From Leucobacter insecticola (lineage in GTDB: Bacteria > Actinomycetota > Actinomycetes > Actinomycetales > Microbacteriaceae): a DNA stretch of 64,000 nucleotides. The notes under the pieces are model-generated. The model made no database searches. It was not told where the DNA came from and was given only the letters and a program-made list of their open reading frames with translations. The position numbers and the translations under genes were made by a program. Below, in pieces: positions 1 to 8,379 of the stretch. The DNA lies in the NCBI RefSeq assembly GCF_011382965.1, contig NZ_CP049934.1, forward strand, positions 2,170,001-2,234,000, written 5' to 3'. Position 1 is the first letter of the stretch. Each line of letters opens with the position of its first letter.

Positions 1-683
1 GCCTGCGCAAGTCCGTTCTGGCCGGTGGTCGCATCGAGCACCAGGAGCACCTCGGCGACGGGTGCCTGCTTCTCGATAACGCGGCGGACCTTACCGAGCT
101 CATCCATCAGCCCGCCCTTGGTCTGCAGCCGTCCCGCCGTGTCAATGATCACGACCTCGTATGACTCATCGACCGCCCGCTGCACGGTCTGGAACGCCAC
201 TGATGCGGGATCCTGTCCCTGCTGTTGCGGACGCACGATCTCGACTCCGGCGCGCTCGGTCCAGGTGGTCAACTGCTCCACTGCCGCTGCACGGAAGGTG
301 TCAGCGGCGCCCACCAGGATCCGCTTGTCGAAAGACTTCAGGTAGTTCGCAAACTTGCCGATCGTCGTTGTCTTGCCGACGCCGTTCACACCGACCACAA
401 GAATCACGGCGGGCCGCTCCGACAGCAGCAGCGTCGGATCGTAGGCCGCGAGCCGCTCTTCGATCGCGTCGCGCAGCATCCGCTTCATCTCTTTGACCTC
501 GGTGACGCGGTGCTTAGTGATGTCCGCACGCAACTGATCCAGGATCGACTCGGTCACGTCCGGGCCAAAGTCTGCGGTAATCAGCGCGGTCTCGAGATCG
601 TCCCACGTGTCGTCGGTGATCTGCTCAGCTCCACTGAAGATGCCACGAAACGCATTTGAGAAGGACCACGAACGCTCTGCCAT
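1..683 (-). CDS. ftsY: Signal recognition particle receptor FtsY (3' end cut by window edge)
   Basis: This is the SRP-receptor GTPase that docks SRP-ribosome complexes at the membrane. The visible 227 codons, read on the minus strand from the ATG at 683, begin MAERSWSFSNAFRG and go straight into the NG domain. The P-loop GVNGVGKTTT, the DTFRAAAVEQL motif and the DTAGRLQTKGG (G3) motif are all present; the protein is cut shortly after LLVLDATTGQNG. The acidic A domain seen in longer FtsY proteins is absent, which is common in actinobacteria. Another ATG four bases upstream is in a different frame, so the start at 683 is preferred. In relatives ftsY usually follows smc directly; here about 7.7 kb lies between them. 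High confidence. Confidence 0.95.
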   Translation of the reverse strand, partial: MAERSWSFSNAFRGIFSGAEQITDDTWDDLETALITADFGPDVTESILDQLRADITKHRVTEVKEMKRMLRDAIEERLAAYDPTLLLSERPAVILVVGVNGVGKTTTIGKFANYLKSFDKRILVGAADTFRAAAVEQLTTWTERAGVEIVRPQQQGQDPASVAFQTVQRAVDESYEVVIIDTAGRLQTKGGLMDELGKVRRVIEKQAPVAEVLLVLDATTGQNGLAQ

Positions 684-721
684 GCATCGATCCTACCGTC
701 GGCACGCTTCGCGCAGGGGAC

Positions 722-1531
722 CTAGGGCGTGGACCACATCTCAAAACCGAGTTTCACCACGAGTGCCGCGACGACGATCAGGAAGAACACGCGCACAAAC
801 TTGGCGCCGCGTTTGATTGCCATGCGGGATCCCAGCAGGCTCCCCGCGATATTCGCCGCTCCCATGACCAGCCCGAGGGGCCACAGGACCGCGCCCAGGG
901 GGATGAACAGGAGCAGCGCGCCCAGGTTCGTCGCAAAGTTCACCATTTTTGCTTGGGCGCTCGCCATGAGAAAGTCGTAGCCGAGCAGCCCCACCAACGC
1001 GATCACAAGGAAAGCGCCGGTACCCGGGCCGATCAGACCGTCGTAAAAGCCGATCCCCATGCCCGCAGCGAAGGCCAGCGCGATGTGCTTGGCACCGCCG
1101 TGTCTCAGCCTGGTCACGGCTCCCAGAGCAGGCTTGAAGATTGTGAAGAGAGCCACAGCGATAAGTGCCACCATGATGATGGGTGCAAACACCGCGGCGG
1201 GCAGAAGCGCAGCGAACGAGGCCCCGCCCACGGCCGCGAGCAACGCGATCCCCGCCATCGGCAACACCGTACGCAGGCTCGGCCGCACCGCCCGATAGTA
1301 GCTCATGCTGCTCGTCGCGGTGCCAAACACCGAGGCGAGCTTGTTTGTGGCGAGCGCTTGCAGTGGGGTCATTTCGGGGACAAGCAGCAGCGCGGGCAAC
1401 TGCAGTAGCCCCCCGCCACCGACCACTGCATCGATCCATCCGGCCGCAAACGCTGCCAAAAGGAGAAGCAGGATGCCGCCCCACCCGAGCCCCTCAGGAA
1501 CGAGCATGAAGGACGTGACGAACTGGCTCAA
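722..1531 (-). CDS. TSUP/TauE-SafE family membrane transporter
   Basis: A 269-residue polytopic membrane protein of the sulfite exporter TauE/SafE (TSUP) family, which moves small anions such as sulfite, sulfoacetate or related organic anions. The hallmark N-terminal segment AAGWIDAVVGGGGLLQLPAL is visible around residues 28-47, and a second half-repeat with GFYDGLIGPGTGAFL lies near residue 155. About eight hydrophobic helices can be counted. The start is TTG at 1531, supported by AAGGTG six bases upstream. It lies downstream of gluABCD on the same strand, but nothing in the sequence identifies its substrate. Confidence 0.85.
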   Translation of the reverse strand: MSQFVTSFMLVPEGLGWGGILLLLLAAFAAGWIDAVVGGGGLLQLPALLLVPEMTPLQALATNKLASVFGTATSSMSYYRAVRPSLRTVLPMAGIALLAAVGGASFAALLPAAVFAPIIMVALIAVALFTIFKPALGAVTRLRHGGAKHIALAFAAGMGIGFYDGLIGPGTGAFLVIALVGLLGYDFLMASAQAKMVNFATNLGALLLFIPLGAVLWPLGLVMGAANIAGSLLGSRMAIKRGAKFVRVFFLIVVAALVVKLGFEMWSTP

Positions 1532-1585
1532 TCAATTCACCTTTCCGCAAGGAATGCGGGCTCAGCGATCAGAATATGTCGTCCA

Positions 1586-2518
1586 CTATTCTCGACCCTG
1601 CACAGAAATAACCTCGGTTACGGTTCCTTCGGGATGCAAGCGCGGATCCCCCGGTTCAACCGGTGCAGGACCTGTGTTGGCGGCATCGTCACCGCGCCCG
1701 CCGTGTGCCCGCGGGTTGCGGTGCAGTCGCTGCTCAAGCAGACGAGCGATGCCCGACAAGATTAGGCACATCACTATGTAGATGCCACCGATAACGAACG
1801 CGGACTGCAAAATCGGCTGCTGGAACTGCGCATTGCTACTGAGTTGCTTCGCCAAATACAGCAGCTCAGGGTAGGTGATGATGAAGCCAAGGGCCGTGTC
1901 CTTCATCGTGACAACGAGCTGAGCGATGATCACTGGGAGCATCACACGCACGGCTTGCGGAAGCAAAATCAGACGCATAACTCCGCTCTTACGCAATCCA
2001 ATCGCATACCCGGCTTCCTTTTGGCCACGCGGCAGCGATTCGATACCCGCACGCAACGCCTCGGCAAGCACCGAACCGTTGTACACAACAAGCGCAATGA
2101 CCACTGCCCAGTACGGATCCATTCGCATCCCGACCGAGGGGAGGCCGTAGTAGAGCAGCATCATCATTACCAGCACGGGAACGGCCCGGAAGAGCTCAGT
2201 CACCGCTGTGGTCGGTACGCGAACCCAGGCGTGATCGGAGAGCCTCCCGATCGCCAGCGCAAACCCAGCAACCAAGCTGAGTATCGCGGCAAGGCCAAAG
2301 GCGGCGAGGGTCTTTCCGAGTGCTGCAAAGATTTGTGACCACACCGTTGCGTAGGTAAACAGACCCCACTTCGTCGGCGAAAACTGCCCTGAGAGCGCAA
2401 AACGATACCCAAGGAAGCCGATGATCGCAGCAACCACTACGATTGTCGCGACCGCAAGCACACGGTTTCTGAGGATCGCTTTGGGGCCCGGCACATCGTA
2501 CAAGACTGAAGTACTCAT
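1586..2518 (-). CDS. gluD: Glutamate/polar amino acid ABC permease GluD
   Basis: A 310-residue inner-membrane permease of the HisM/GlnP family, the second of the two permeases of a gluABCD-type importer. The protein starts MSTSVLYDVPGPKAI at the ATG at 2518, which overlaps the gluC stop as ATGA and so implies translational coupling; longer in-frame extensions would run into gluC. The EAA loop reads EALRAGIESLPRGQKEAGYA, the expected site of contact with the ATPase. It is followed by further membrane helices and a charged tail of about 35 residues. The family imports glutamate, glutamine or related amino acids; substrate is inferred from the four-gene order known from Corynebacterium. Confidence 0.9.
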   Translation of the reverse strand: MSTSVLYDVPGPKAILRNRVLAVATIVVVAAIIGFLGYRFALSGQFSPTKWGLFTYATVWSQIFAALGKTLAAFGLAAILSLVAGFALAIGRLSDHAWVRVPTTAVTELFRAVPVLVMMMLLYYGLPSVGMRMDPYWAVVIALVVYNGSVLAEALRAGIESLPRGQKEAGYAIGLRKSGVMRLILLPQAVRVMLPVIIAQLVVTMKDTALGFIITYPELLYLAKQLSSNAQFQQPILQSAFVIGGIYIVMCLILSGIARLLEQRLHRNPRAHGGRGDDAANTGPAPVEPGDPRLHPEGTVTEVISVQGRE

Positions 2519-3171
2519 CGCACGATCCTCCACTTCTTCTCGAGTCGGTGTTGCAACGCGCTGAGCAGCAACACCAGCACGACGAATACGAGCGCGACGC
2601 ACAACAAGACTTCCATCGGGCTACCGGGGCGATCTCCCGAGTCGTTAATGGTGGCGCGCAGTGCAGCGAGCTCTGAAACAGAGAAGCCCGCGGCGATGGT
2701 GGTGTTCTTCAGAAGCGCGATAAATACGCTCATCATGGGCGGCACTACCGAGCGGAAGGCCTGCGGCAAAACCACAAGGCTCATGACCTGCCCGAACGGC
2801 AACCCGATCGCTCGGGCTGCTTCGGCCTGACCAACCGGCACGGTGTTGATCCCCGCCCGCAGGACCTCTGCCACATACGTTGCAGTGTAGATACCGATGG
2901 CGATGATCCCGAGCACCAGCGAGCTCAACCGCGGGAGACCGAGCGCGGGGTATCCCAGAACGAAAAAGAAGAAGACGAGGGTGAGCGGGGTATTACGAAT
3001 GATATTCACATACGCCGTACCGACCCCCCTCGCGATGGGCACCGGCGACACACGCATGGCACCCACGACTATTCCGAGGATCAGAGCGATAGCTCCACCA
3101 CCCGCAAAGACGATCAGGGTGTTCTTGATCGCGGTCCCCCAGAGATCCAGGTTTCCGAAGATGACGTCCAT
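2515..3171 (-). CDS. gluC: Glutamate/polar amino acid ABC permease GluC
   Basis: A 218-residue permease of the His/Glu/Gln ABC family. It begins MDVIFGNLDLWGTAIKNTL and has about five membrane spans. The coupling loop EVLRAGINTVPVGQAEAARA sits near residue 125, matching the family EAA motif. It pairs with GluD to form the membrane channel, and its stop overlaps the gluD start by four bases. A strong hairpin separates it from the upstream binding-protein gene, which probably lowers its expression relative to gluB. Confidence 0.9.
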   Translation of the reverse strand: MDVIFGNLDLWGTAIKNTLIVFAGGGAIALILGIVVGAMRVSPVPIARGVGTAYVNIIRNTPLTLVFFFFVLGYPALGLPRLSSLVLGIIAIGIYTATYVAEVLRAGINTVPVGQAEAARAIGLPFGQVMSLVVLPQAFRSVVPPMMSVFIALLKNTTIAAGFSVSELAALRATINDSGDRPGSPMEVLLCVALVFVVLVLLLSALQHRLEKKWRIVR

Positions 3172-3193
3172 TCCTCTACCTTCTATGGTGATG

Positions 3194-3225
3194 GGGTTTG
3201 GGGGCGGCTACACCGCCCCAAACCC
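3194..3225 (-). terminator. Intercistronic hairpin between gluB and gluC
   Basis: A GC-rich inverted repeat (GGGTTTGGGGGCGG, a 5-base loop, then CCGCCCCAAACCC) lies in the 60-base gap between gluB and gluC. Such hairpins after binding-protein genes often stabilise the upstream transcript or terminate part of the transcription, giving excess binding protein over permease. There is no clear U-tract, so partial termination or mRNA protection is the likelier role. This is inference from position and structure. Confidence 0.6.
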
Positions 3226-3231
3226 AGGGAT

Positions 3232-4137
3232 TTAGTAGGCGTCAACCTTGGGCTGGTCAACGGTGATGCCAGAGTTGCCCAAATCCTTCTCGAAGATCTT
3301 CTTCCAAATATCGCCGCCGTCAGTCAAGAGTTCGTTGATGTGTGAGCGGAGTGCATCGTCACCCTTCGGAAGGCCGATACCGTACTGTTCTTCCGTGAGC
3401 AGCGGGCCTGTTGTGACCATCAGCTTCTCGGGATCCTGAGCAGCATAGCCGATGAGAATCGCCTGGTCTGTGGTCACCGCATCGACCTGGCCATTCTTGA
3501 GACTATCGACGCAGGCGGAGTACAGGTCGAACTCCTCCGTTTTAATTCCGGGGAAATTCGTCTTGATGTTCTGGATCGGGGTCGACCCGGTCGCGGAGCA
3601 TACTTTTTTACCCTCAAGCTCGTCGAGCGACTGGTAGTCCTGATCGCCCTTCTTCACAAGAAGACCCTGACCCGTAACGAAGTAGGGGCCAGCGAAATCA
3701 ATCTCTTTCTTGCGCTTGTCATTGATCGAGTATGTGCCGACGTAGTAATCAACGTCACCGTTGACGATGGCCTGCTCACGGTTTGCCGAAGCAATGGCCT
3801 TGTACTCGATCTGGTCTTCCTTGAAACCGAGCGAAGCTGCGATCCAGCGGGCAACGTCAACATCGAATCCGCTGCGCTCCTGCGTGACGTTGTCGTAGTA
3901 GCCGAGATTCGGCTGATCTTCTTTGACTCCGATGACGACCTTGTCGCGCTTCTGCATCGCGTCAAAGGTCGGGCTCCCCTCGAGCGTCACATTCTCGGCG
4001 ACAGTCCAGGGCATGTCGACAGTCGCAGAGTTGCCGCCACCATTGGCGTCGGTCGGGCCGCCGTCGGCGCAGCCGCTCAGGGCGAGCGCGGCCACACTCA
4101 TGAGGCCGATCGTTGCGAAAGCTTTCTTGAACCGCAT
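3232..4137 (-). CDS. gluB: Glutamate-binding lipoprotein of ABC importer GluB
   Basis: A 301-residue extracellular solute-binding lipoprotein (SBP_bac_3 family). The signal peptide MRFKKAFATIGLMSVAALA ends in the lipobox LSGC, giving a diacylglyceryl-cysteine anchor near residue 23. The mature domain contains GVKEDQPNLGYYD and the family signature region GFDVDVARWIAASLGF near residues 90-105. It captures glutamate or a similar amino acid and delivers it to GluC/GluD. Hairpins lie both upstream (toward gluA) and downstream (toward gluC), suggesting it is the most abundant product of the operon. Confidence 0.92.
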   Translation of the reverse strand: MRFKKAFATIGLMSVAALALSGCADGGPTDANGGGNSATVDMPWTVAENVTLEGSPTFDAMQKRDKVVIGVKEDQPNLGYYDNVTQERSGFDVDVARWIAASLGFKEDQIEYKAIASANREQAIVNGDVDYYVGTYSINDKRKKEIDFAGPYFVTGQGLLVKKGDQDYQSLDELEGKKVCSATGSTPIQNIKTNFPGIKTEEFDLYSACVDSLKNGQVDAVTTDQAILIGYAAQDPEKLMVTTGPLLTEEQYGIGLPKGDDALRSHINELLTDGGDIWKKIFEKDLGNSGITVDQPKVDAY

Positions 4138-4162
4138 AAGCGTTTCCCTTCGGTTGGTTTGC

Positions 4163-4185
4163 GGGTCCCCAAAGAGGGGTGACCC
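4163..4185 (-). terminator. Intercistronic hairpin between gluA and gluB
   Basis: An imperfect inverted repeat (GGGTCCCC, short AAAG-type loop, GGGGTGACCC) sits in the 57-base gap between gluA and gluB. It resembles a weak terminator or mRNA-processing hairpin. No U-tract is seen. Its role in setting gluA versus gluB levels is inferred only. Confidence 0.4.
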
Positions 4186-4194
4186 AGGGGTGAT

Positions 4195-4941
4195 CTAGTG
4201 GGTGATGAGTTTTGAGAGAAAATCGCGAGCGCGATCAGTCTGGGGATCATTGAAGAATTGCTCGGGTGTTCCGGTCTCCAGAATCTGCCCGTCCGCCATG
4301 AACACCACGCGGTCGGCTGCTCTGCGCGCGAACCCCATCTCGTGGGTTACGACGACCATGGTCATGCCGTCTTTGGCGAGGCCGATCATCACATCAAGCA
4401 CCTCGTTGATCATCTCAGGGTCGAGTGCGCTTGTCGGCTCATCAAACAGCATGACCTTCGGCTGCATGGCCAGGGCGCGAGCAATCGCAACGCGCTGCTG
4501 CTGTCCGCCAGACAATTGTGCTGGGAGTTTCTCCGCCTGTTTCTCAACGCCAACGCGGGCGAGGATCTTCATCGCCTCCCTCTCCGCGTCTCCTTTTGAA
4601 TGGCCGAGCACCTTAATGGGCCCCAGGGTCACGTTCTCCAGAATGGTGAGGTGCGCAAAGAGGTTGAAGGACTGGAACACCATACCGACCTCGGCACGAA
4701 GATGCGCGAGTCTCTTGCCTTCTGCGGGAAGTTCGGTTCCGTCAATTCGGATCGATCCGCTCGTGATGGTCTCGAGGCGGTTAATGGATCGGCACAGCGT
4801 CGATTTTCCGGAGCCGGAAGGACCGATCACAACCACGACCTCACCCTTCGCGACTGAAAGGTTCACATCGGTCAGCGCTTGGAACTCGCCGTAGTGCTTC
4901 TGCACGTTTTCAACGACGACCAGCGGATCGCTCGTACTCAT
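4195..4941 (-). CDS. gluA: Glutamate ABC importer ATPase GluA
   Basis: A 248-residue ABC ATPase of the polar amino acid family that powers GluBCD. Walker A is GPSGSGKST near residue 39, the signature is [14 protein letters not shown] near 142, and Walker B with the catalytic Glu is [14 protein letters not shown] near 163. The switch histidine lies in VVTHEMGFA. Two start codons stand in tandem, GTG at 4944 and ATG at 4941. The ATG is preferred because AAGGTGG lies seven bases upstream of it. It is the first gene of gluABCD; the 200-base region upstream carries the operon promoter, which I could not resolve. Confidence 0.93.
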   Translation of the reverse strand: MSTSDPLVVVENVQKHYGEFQALTDVNLSVAKGEVVVVIGPSGSGKSTLCRSINRLETITSGSIRIDGTELPAEGKRLAHLRAEVGMVFQSFNLFAHLTILENVTLGPIKVLGHSKGDAEREAMKILARVGVEKQAEKLPAQLSGGQQQRVAIARALAMQPKVMLFDEPTSALDPEMINEVLDVMIGLAKDGMTMVVVTHEMGFARRAADRVVFMADGQILETGTPEQFFNDPQTDRARDFLSKLITH

Positions 4942-5148
4942 CACTGTTCCACCTTTGGATCACGACCGCGAGCGCGTGCTGCGCTGCCTCGGCATACCGT
5001 CTACTCATTCGGCTGCTCGGGCGGCGATAGTTTTGCTCACCCTCGAACCGTTCGTGCCAAGGCTAACGAGCGAAAGAGACGAAGGCACGCGCCTTGAGCG
5101 TATCTTGAGGTTGGCGTTGATCTTTCTTGAGGTTCGTAGGATTCCCGA

Positions 5149-6150
5149 TCAGGGATTATTTCTGTTCTGCACGTAGTACTTCTCAGCGCCCGGATGCAAT
5201 GGAACGGGGGACGTAAAGATTGCTTGTCTCGGGTCGAGCAGCGCAACCGCTGGAACGGTGCGGGAAAGCTCTGCGCGCGATTCAAACAGCGCCTTGGTGA
5301 CCTCGAACACGAGGTGCTCCGAAGCCTGAGTCGAGGTAACAAGGTAGTTCGGCACCATCATGGTTTCCACGGTCCCTGATGTGTCGTAGGCGCCCAGCGG
5401 CAAAGCAGACACCCGATACACCCCCGCACGCCCAAGGTCCATTCTTTCAACGGTTTCTGGGCCAATTGGGATCATGCGCAATGCGACTCGTTCTGAGAGT
5501 GATTCAATGCCAGGTGTGGGCACACCACCGACCCAAAAGAATGCGTCGATCTCGCCCCGTTCAAGCGCAGCAATCGAATCATCGATCCCGAGTTCTCGCC
5601 GGGTAAACGTGCCCTCTCGAACACCACCGGCCAAAAGTACTCGATCTGCGATCACCGTGACACCGGAGTGCTTCTCCCCTACTGAGACACGTAGACCTGG
5701 TAGATCCGAAAGCTGCCTGACCGCTGAAGAAGCGGGTACAACGAGCTGAACGTACTCGTCGTACACACGCGCAACGGCGGCAATGGGGATCTTGGCGTGA
5801 AAGGCACCGACTCCAGCAACCGCATCGGCCGCCGTGTCTGCCTGCGCAAAACCGAGCAGGGCATCGCCGCTGCCGACCCGCATCAGATTGTCTACGGATC
5901 CTCCGGTTTCTTCAGCGACGATGTCGAACCCGGCAACGCGAAGTTGCTCCGCGAACCCCGAACTGTACGCGTAGTAGATGCCAGTCGATGCACCACCGGC
6001 AATCACTTGCCGCCCTGCGCTGCTTGCCGCGCTGTCGCAGCCAGCGAGTGCAGCGACGGCGTAAACCGTCACCAACAGGCCCGCAAGAAGCCGTAGTCTC
6101 GTGCGCGGGCCGGCCCCAGAATTGCGCCATCGCTCACGCATGAGATCCAT
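5149..6150 (-). CDS. TAXI-family solute-binding lipoprotein, linked to a two-component system
   Basis: A 333-residue lipoprotein of the TAXI (TRAP-associated extracytoplasmic immunogenic) solute-receptor family. The signal sequence ends in the lipobox LAGC near residue 38. The family motif GGASTGIYYAYSSGFAEQL follows at about residues 52-70. It starts inside the end of the upstream histidine kinase gene, so the two are translationally coupled; the alternative start ATG at 6141 is possible. No TRAP permease (DctQ/DctM type) is encoded nearby. I infer it may act as a ligand-sensing partner of the kinase, or serve a permease encoded elsewhere. Confidence 0.85.
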   Translation of the reverse strand: MDLMRERWRNSGAGPRTRLRLLAGLLVTVYAVAALAGCDSAASSAGRQVIAGGASTGIYYAYSSGFAEQLRVAGFDIVAEETGGSVDNLMRVGSGDALLGFAQADTAADAVAGVGAFHAKIPIAAVARVYDEYVQLVVPASSAVRQLSDLPGLRVSVGEKHSGVTVIADRVLLAGGVREGTFTRRELGIDDSIAALERGEIDAFFWVGGVPTPGIESLSERVALRMIPIGPETVERMDLGRAGVYRVSALPLGAYDTSGTVETMMVPNYLVTSTQASEHLVFEVTKALFESRAELSRTVPAVALLDPRQAIFTSPVPLHPGAEKYYVQNRNNP

Positions 6151-7570
6151 CCGCTTTCTCAGCTATGGGTCTTTGTTTTGAGTCATCGATTGGCAAGCAC
6201 AGCGCCACCTGCAGCCCACCCCCCTGAGGAGACTCGAGCACGATCCTTCCTCCCAGCGTATCCATAAGGTCCGATGCGATCGCAAGACCCAAGCCAGTGC
6301 CCGCAACGTTCTGATCAAGCGAGCTGCGCCAAAAGCGGTCAGTAGCCAACTCGAGTTGCCGGGTATCGAGACCACGGCCGCGATCCCGAACCGTGATGAC
6401 GTACTCGCTCTCGTGCTCGGTGACCGCCACCTCAACGCTGGTATCTGGAGGAGCAAACTTTAGGGCATTATCAATTATTGCATCGAGCGCGCTTTCCAGG
6501 CCGGTGCGATCAGTCACGCTCAACTTCGGGGACCCTTCGCTTGCAAGCACCATGACCTGCTGCTCCACCCCGCGGTCGCGCCAGGCCTCGACCCTCGCCA
6601 CAATTATCTCCTGCAGGTCAACAGCCGCAAACGCCGAATCAGTCTTGCCGACCCGTGCCATGTTGAGCAGGGTGTCCAAGATCCGCGTCATGCGCCGTCC
6701 CTCTTCTCGAGTGCTCTCAACGGCTTCATCCCAGGACTCATCGAGACCGGTAGCCAAGAACTCGACCCGCAGCAGTAAGGCCCCAAGCGGGTTGCGCAAC
6801 TCGTGCGAAGCGTTGAACACAAACTCTTGCTGCCGTGTCATGACGCGCTCAATTTCTTCGGCCATCTGGTTGAACATGCGAACCATGCGTTGCACCTCGG
6901 GCGGACCGGTATTGTCGGCAATTCTCGCCCCCATCTCGCCACTCTCAATAGCAGCCATGGCGGCATCAACACGATGTAGGGGGCGAAGCACCCAACTTGC
7001 AAGCCAGTACACAGTCCAGGTGAGAACCATAATCGCGATGACTCCGCCGAGAAAGAGCATGCTCCACTGCGTGAGAATAGCCCGCTGCGAGGATTCCAGG
7101 CTCGCAGATATCTGCACCGCGCCAATCACACTGTCGTCATCAAATACGGGTTCAACGATGACGGTCTCTGCCGCGTTCCAAGGTACTGATGGCTCGATCG
7201 GATCCGAACGTCGCCCCGAGAGCGCGAGCCCCACTTGTTCAGCGACGTCACTGCCCGCCTGCTGGGTAGATGTGCCGCTGAGTCTGCTGCTAGTCACGCT
7301 GCTGACCCAGGCAGTACCGGAGCGATCATAAACCGTGATCCGGGAGCCGTAGAGTGACGCATAGCGATCGAGCTCACTCTTGATGATGCTGGGGTCCTCG
7401 GCTTGCAGCGCCTGTCGCACCCCTGGCACAAAATAGCTGAGATCCCTCAGCAACTGGGTGGTGGCGTTTTGCTGATTGCTCCGGGCGGCGCTCCAACCGT
7501 AGGCCCCAGAAATCGCCAGCAACATCAGGACCACCGGGAGCAGGAAGACGACTATGATGCGTCTGCGCAC
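6134..7570 (-). CDS. Sensor histidine kinase (HAMP, HisKA, HATPase)
   Basis: A 478-residue membrane sensor kinase. Helix 1 spans residues 5-25 and an extracytoplasmic sensor domain of about 140 residues follows. Helix 2 (near 170-195) leads into a HAMP linker. The H-box is FVFNASHELRNPLGALL, the N-box DAIIDNALKFAPP, and the G-boxes RDRGRGLD and GTGLGLAIASDLM. The start is GTG at 7570, inside the end of the response-regulator gene. The TAXI lipoprotein gene follows in overlap, so regulator, kinase and lipoprotein form one coupled operon. The lipoprotein could present ligand to the sensor domain; that is inference. Confidence 0.9.
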   Translation of the reverse strand: MRRRIIVVFLLPVVLMLLAISGAYGWSAARSNQQNATTQLLRDLSYFVPGVRQALQAEDPSIIKSELDRYASLYGSRITVYDRSGTAWVSSVTSSRLSGTSTQQAGSDVAEQVGLALSGRRSDPIEPSVPWNAAETVIVEPVFDDDSVIGAVQISASLESSQRAILTQWSMLFLGGVIAIMVLTWTVYWLASWVLRPLHRVDAAMAAIESGEMGARIADNTGPPEVQRMVRMFNQMAEEIERVMTRQQEFVFNASHELRNPLGALLLRVEFLATGLDESWDEAVESTREEGRRMTRILDTLLNMARVGKTDSAFAAVDLQEIIVARVEAWRDRGVEQQVMVLASEGSPKLSVTDRTGLESALDAIIDNALKFAPPDTSVEVAVTEHESEYVITVRDRGRGLDTRQLELATDRFWRSSLDQNVAGTGLGLAIASDLMDTLGGRIVLESPQGGGLQVALCLPIDDSKQRPIAEKADGSHA

Positions 7571-8244
7571 CGTTGGCCCCCCAGCAATCGGTAGCCGACG
7601 CCGCGCACGGTCGCGACCATTTCGGGGCGGTTAAGCTTGCGTCGAAGCGAGGCAACGTGCACCTCAAGCGAGCGACTAAACCCGGCCCAGTCGGTCTTCC
7701 ACACCTCGCGAATAATCCGGTCTCGCGGAATCGTGACCCCTGGGTATCGGGTAAGCACCGCGAGAATATCGAACTCCTTCGGAGTGAGGTCTGCCGAAAG
7801 ACCGTCGACGGTAACCACCCGATTGGCCAGGTCTATGCTGACTCCGTCAATCTTGACAAGTGATTGTTCGCCGATCGGAATCGGCGCGGTACGAGTGCGC
7901 CGTGTAACCGCTTCAATACGAGCGATGAGCTCACGCACGTCATAGGGCTTCACGACGAAGTCGTCGGCTCCAGCTTGCAGGCCCCTAATCCTGGCCTCTA
8001 CGTTACTGCGCGCAGTAGCGATGAGGATCGGCACACCGCTCACGCCGCGGATACGTCGACAGACATCAATGCCGTCTATGTCGGGGAGGCCAAGGTCAAG
8101 GATCACCGCCTCGGTCTCAGAGCTCACGGCTGCGACTGCCGAAGCACCGTCACCGACCTGACGAGTGGTGTAGCCTTCGCGTCGAAGGTAAGAACCAAGT
8201 GCGTCGGCGACACGAGAATCGTCTTCAACAATCAGAATTTGCAT
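7552..8244 (-). CDS. OmpR-family response regulator
   Basis: A 230-residue response regulator starting MQILIVEDDSRVAD at the ATG at 8244; a TTG four codons upstream is less likely. The receiver domain has the acidic pair EDD, the phospho-acceptor in AVILDLGLPDIDG and the conserved Lys in VVKPYDVREL. A winged-helix OmpR/PhoB DNA-binding domain ends in VATVRGVGYRLL. It is the first gene of the regulator-kinase-TAXI operon, which reads toward gluABCD. Targets are unknown; the glutamate importer just downstream is an obvious candidate, by position only. Confidence 0.9.
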   Translation of the reverse strand: MQILIVEDDSRVADALGSYLRREGYTTRQVGDGASAVAAVSSETEAVILDLGLPDIDGIDVCRRIRGVSGVPILIATARSNVEARIRGLQAGADDFVVKPYDVRELIARIEAVTRRTRTAPIPIGEQSLVKIDGVSIDLANRVVTVDGLSADLTPKEFDILAVLTRYPGVTIPRDRIIREVWKTDWAGFSRSLEVHVASLRRKLNRPEMVATVRGVGYRLLGGQRCADAS

Positions 8245-8300
8245 GACCCGCCCCAACCTTTCTCCCGCACTAAGAAACTATCGCACCCCACACAATCAAG

Positions 8301-8338
8301 AACGAGTCGCGGAGCCCCCAGGAATCCCGCGACTCGTT
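8301..8338 (-). terminator. Terminator hairpin after smc
   Basis: A perfect 12-bp inverted repeat (AACGAGTCGCGG and CCGCGACTCGTT with a 14-base loop) lies about 40 bases past the smc stop codon. It separates smc from the response-regulator gene. It lacks a long U-tract, as is typical of high-GC actinobacterial terminators. Confidence 0.7.
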
Positions 8339-8379
8339 CGCTTGCCAGTAACCAGGCATCCAAGTGTTCACGCATACCG

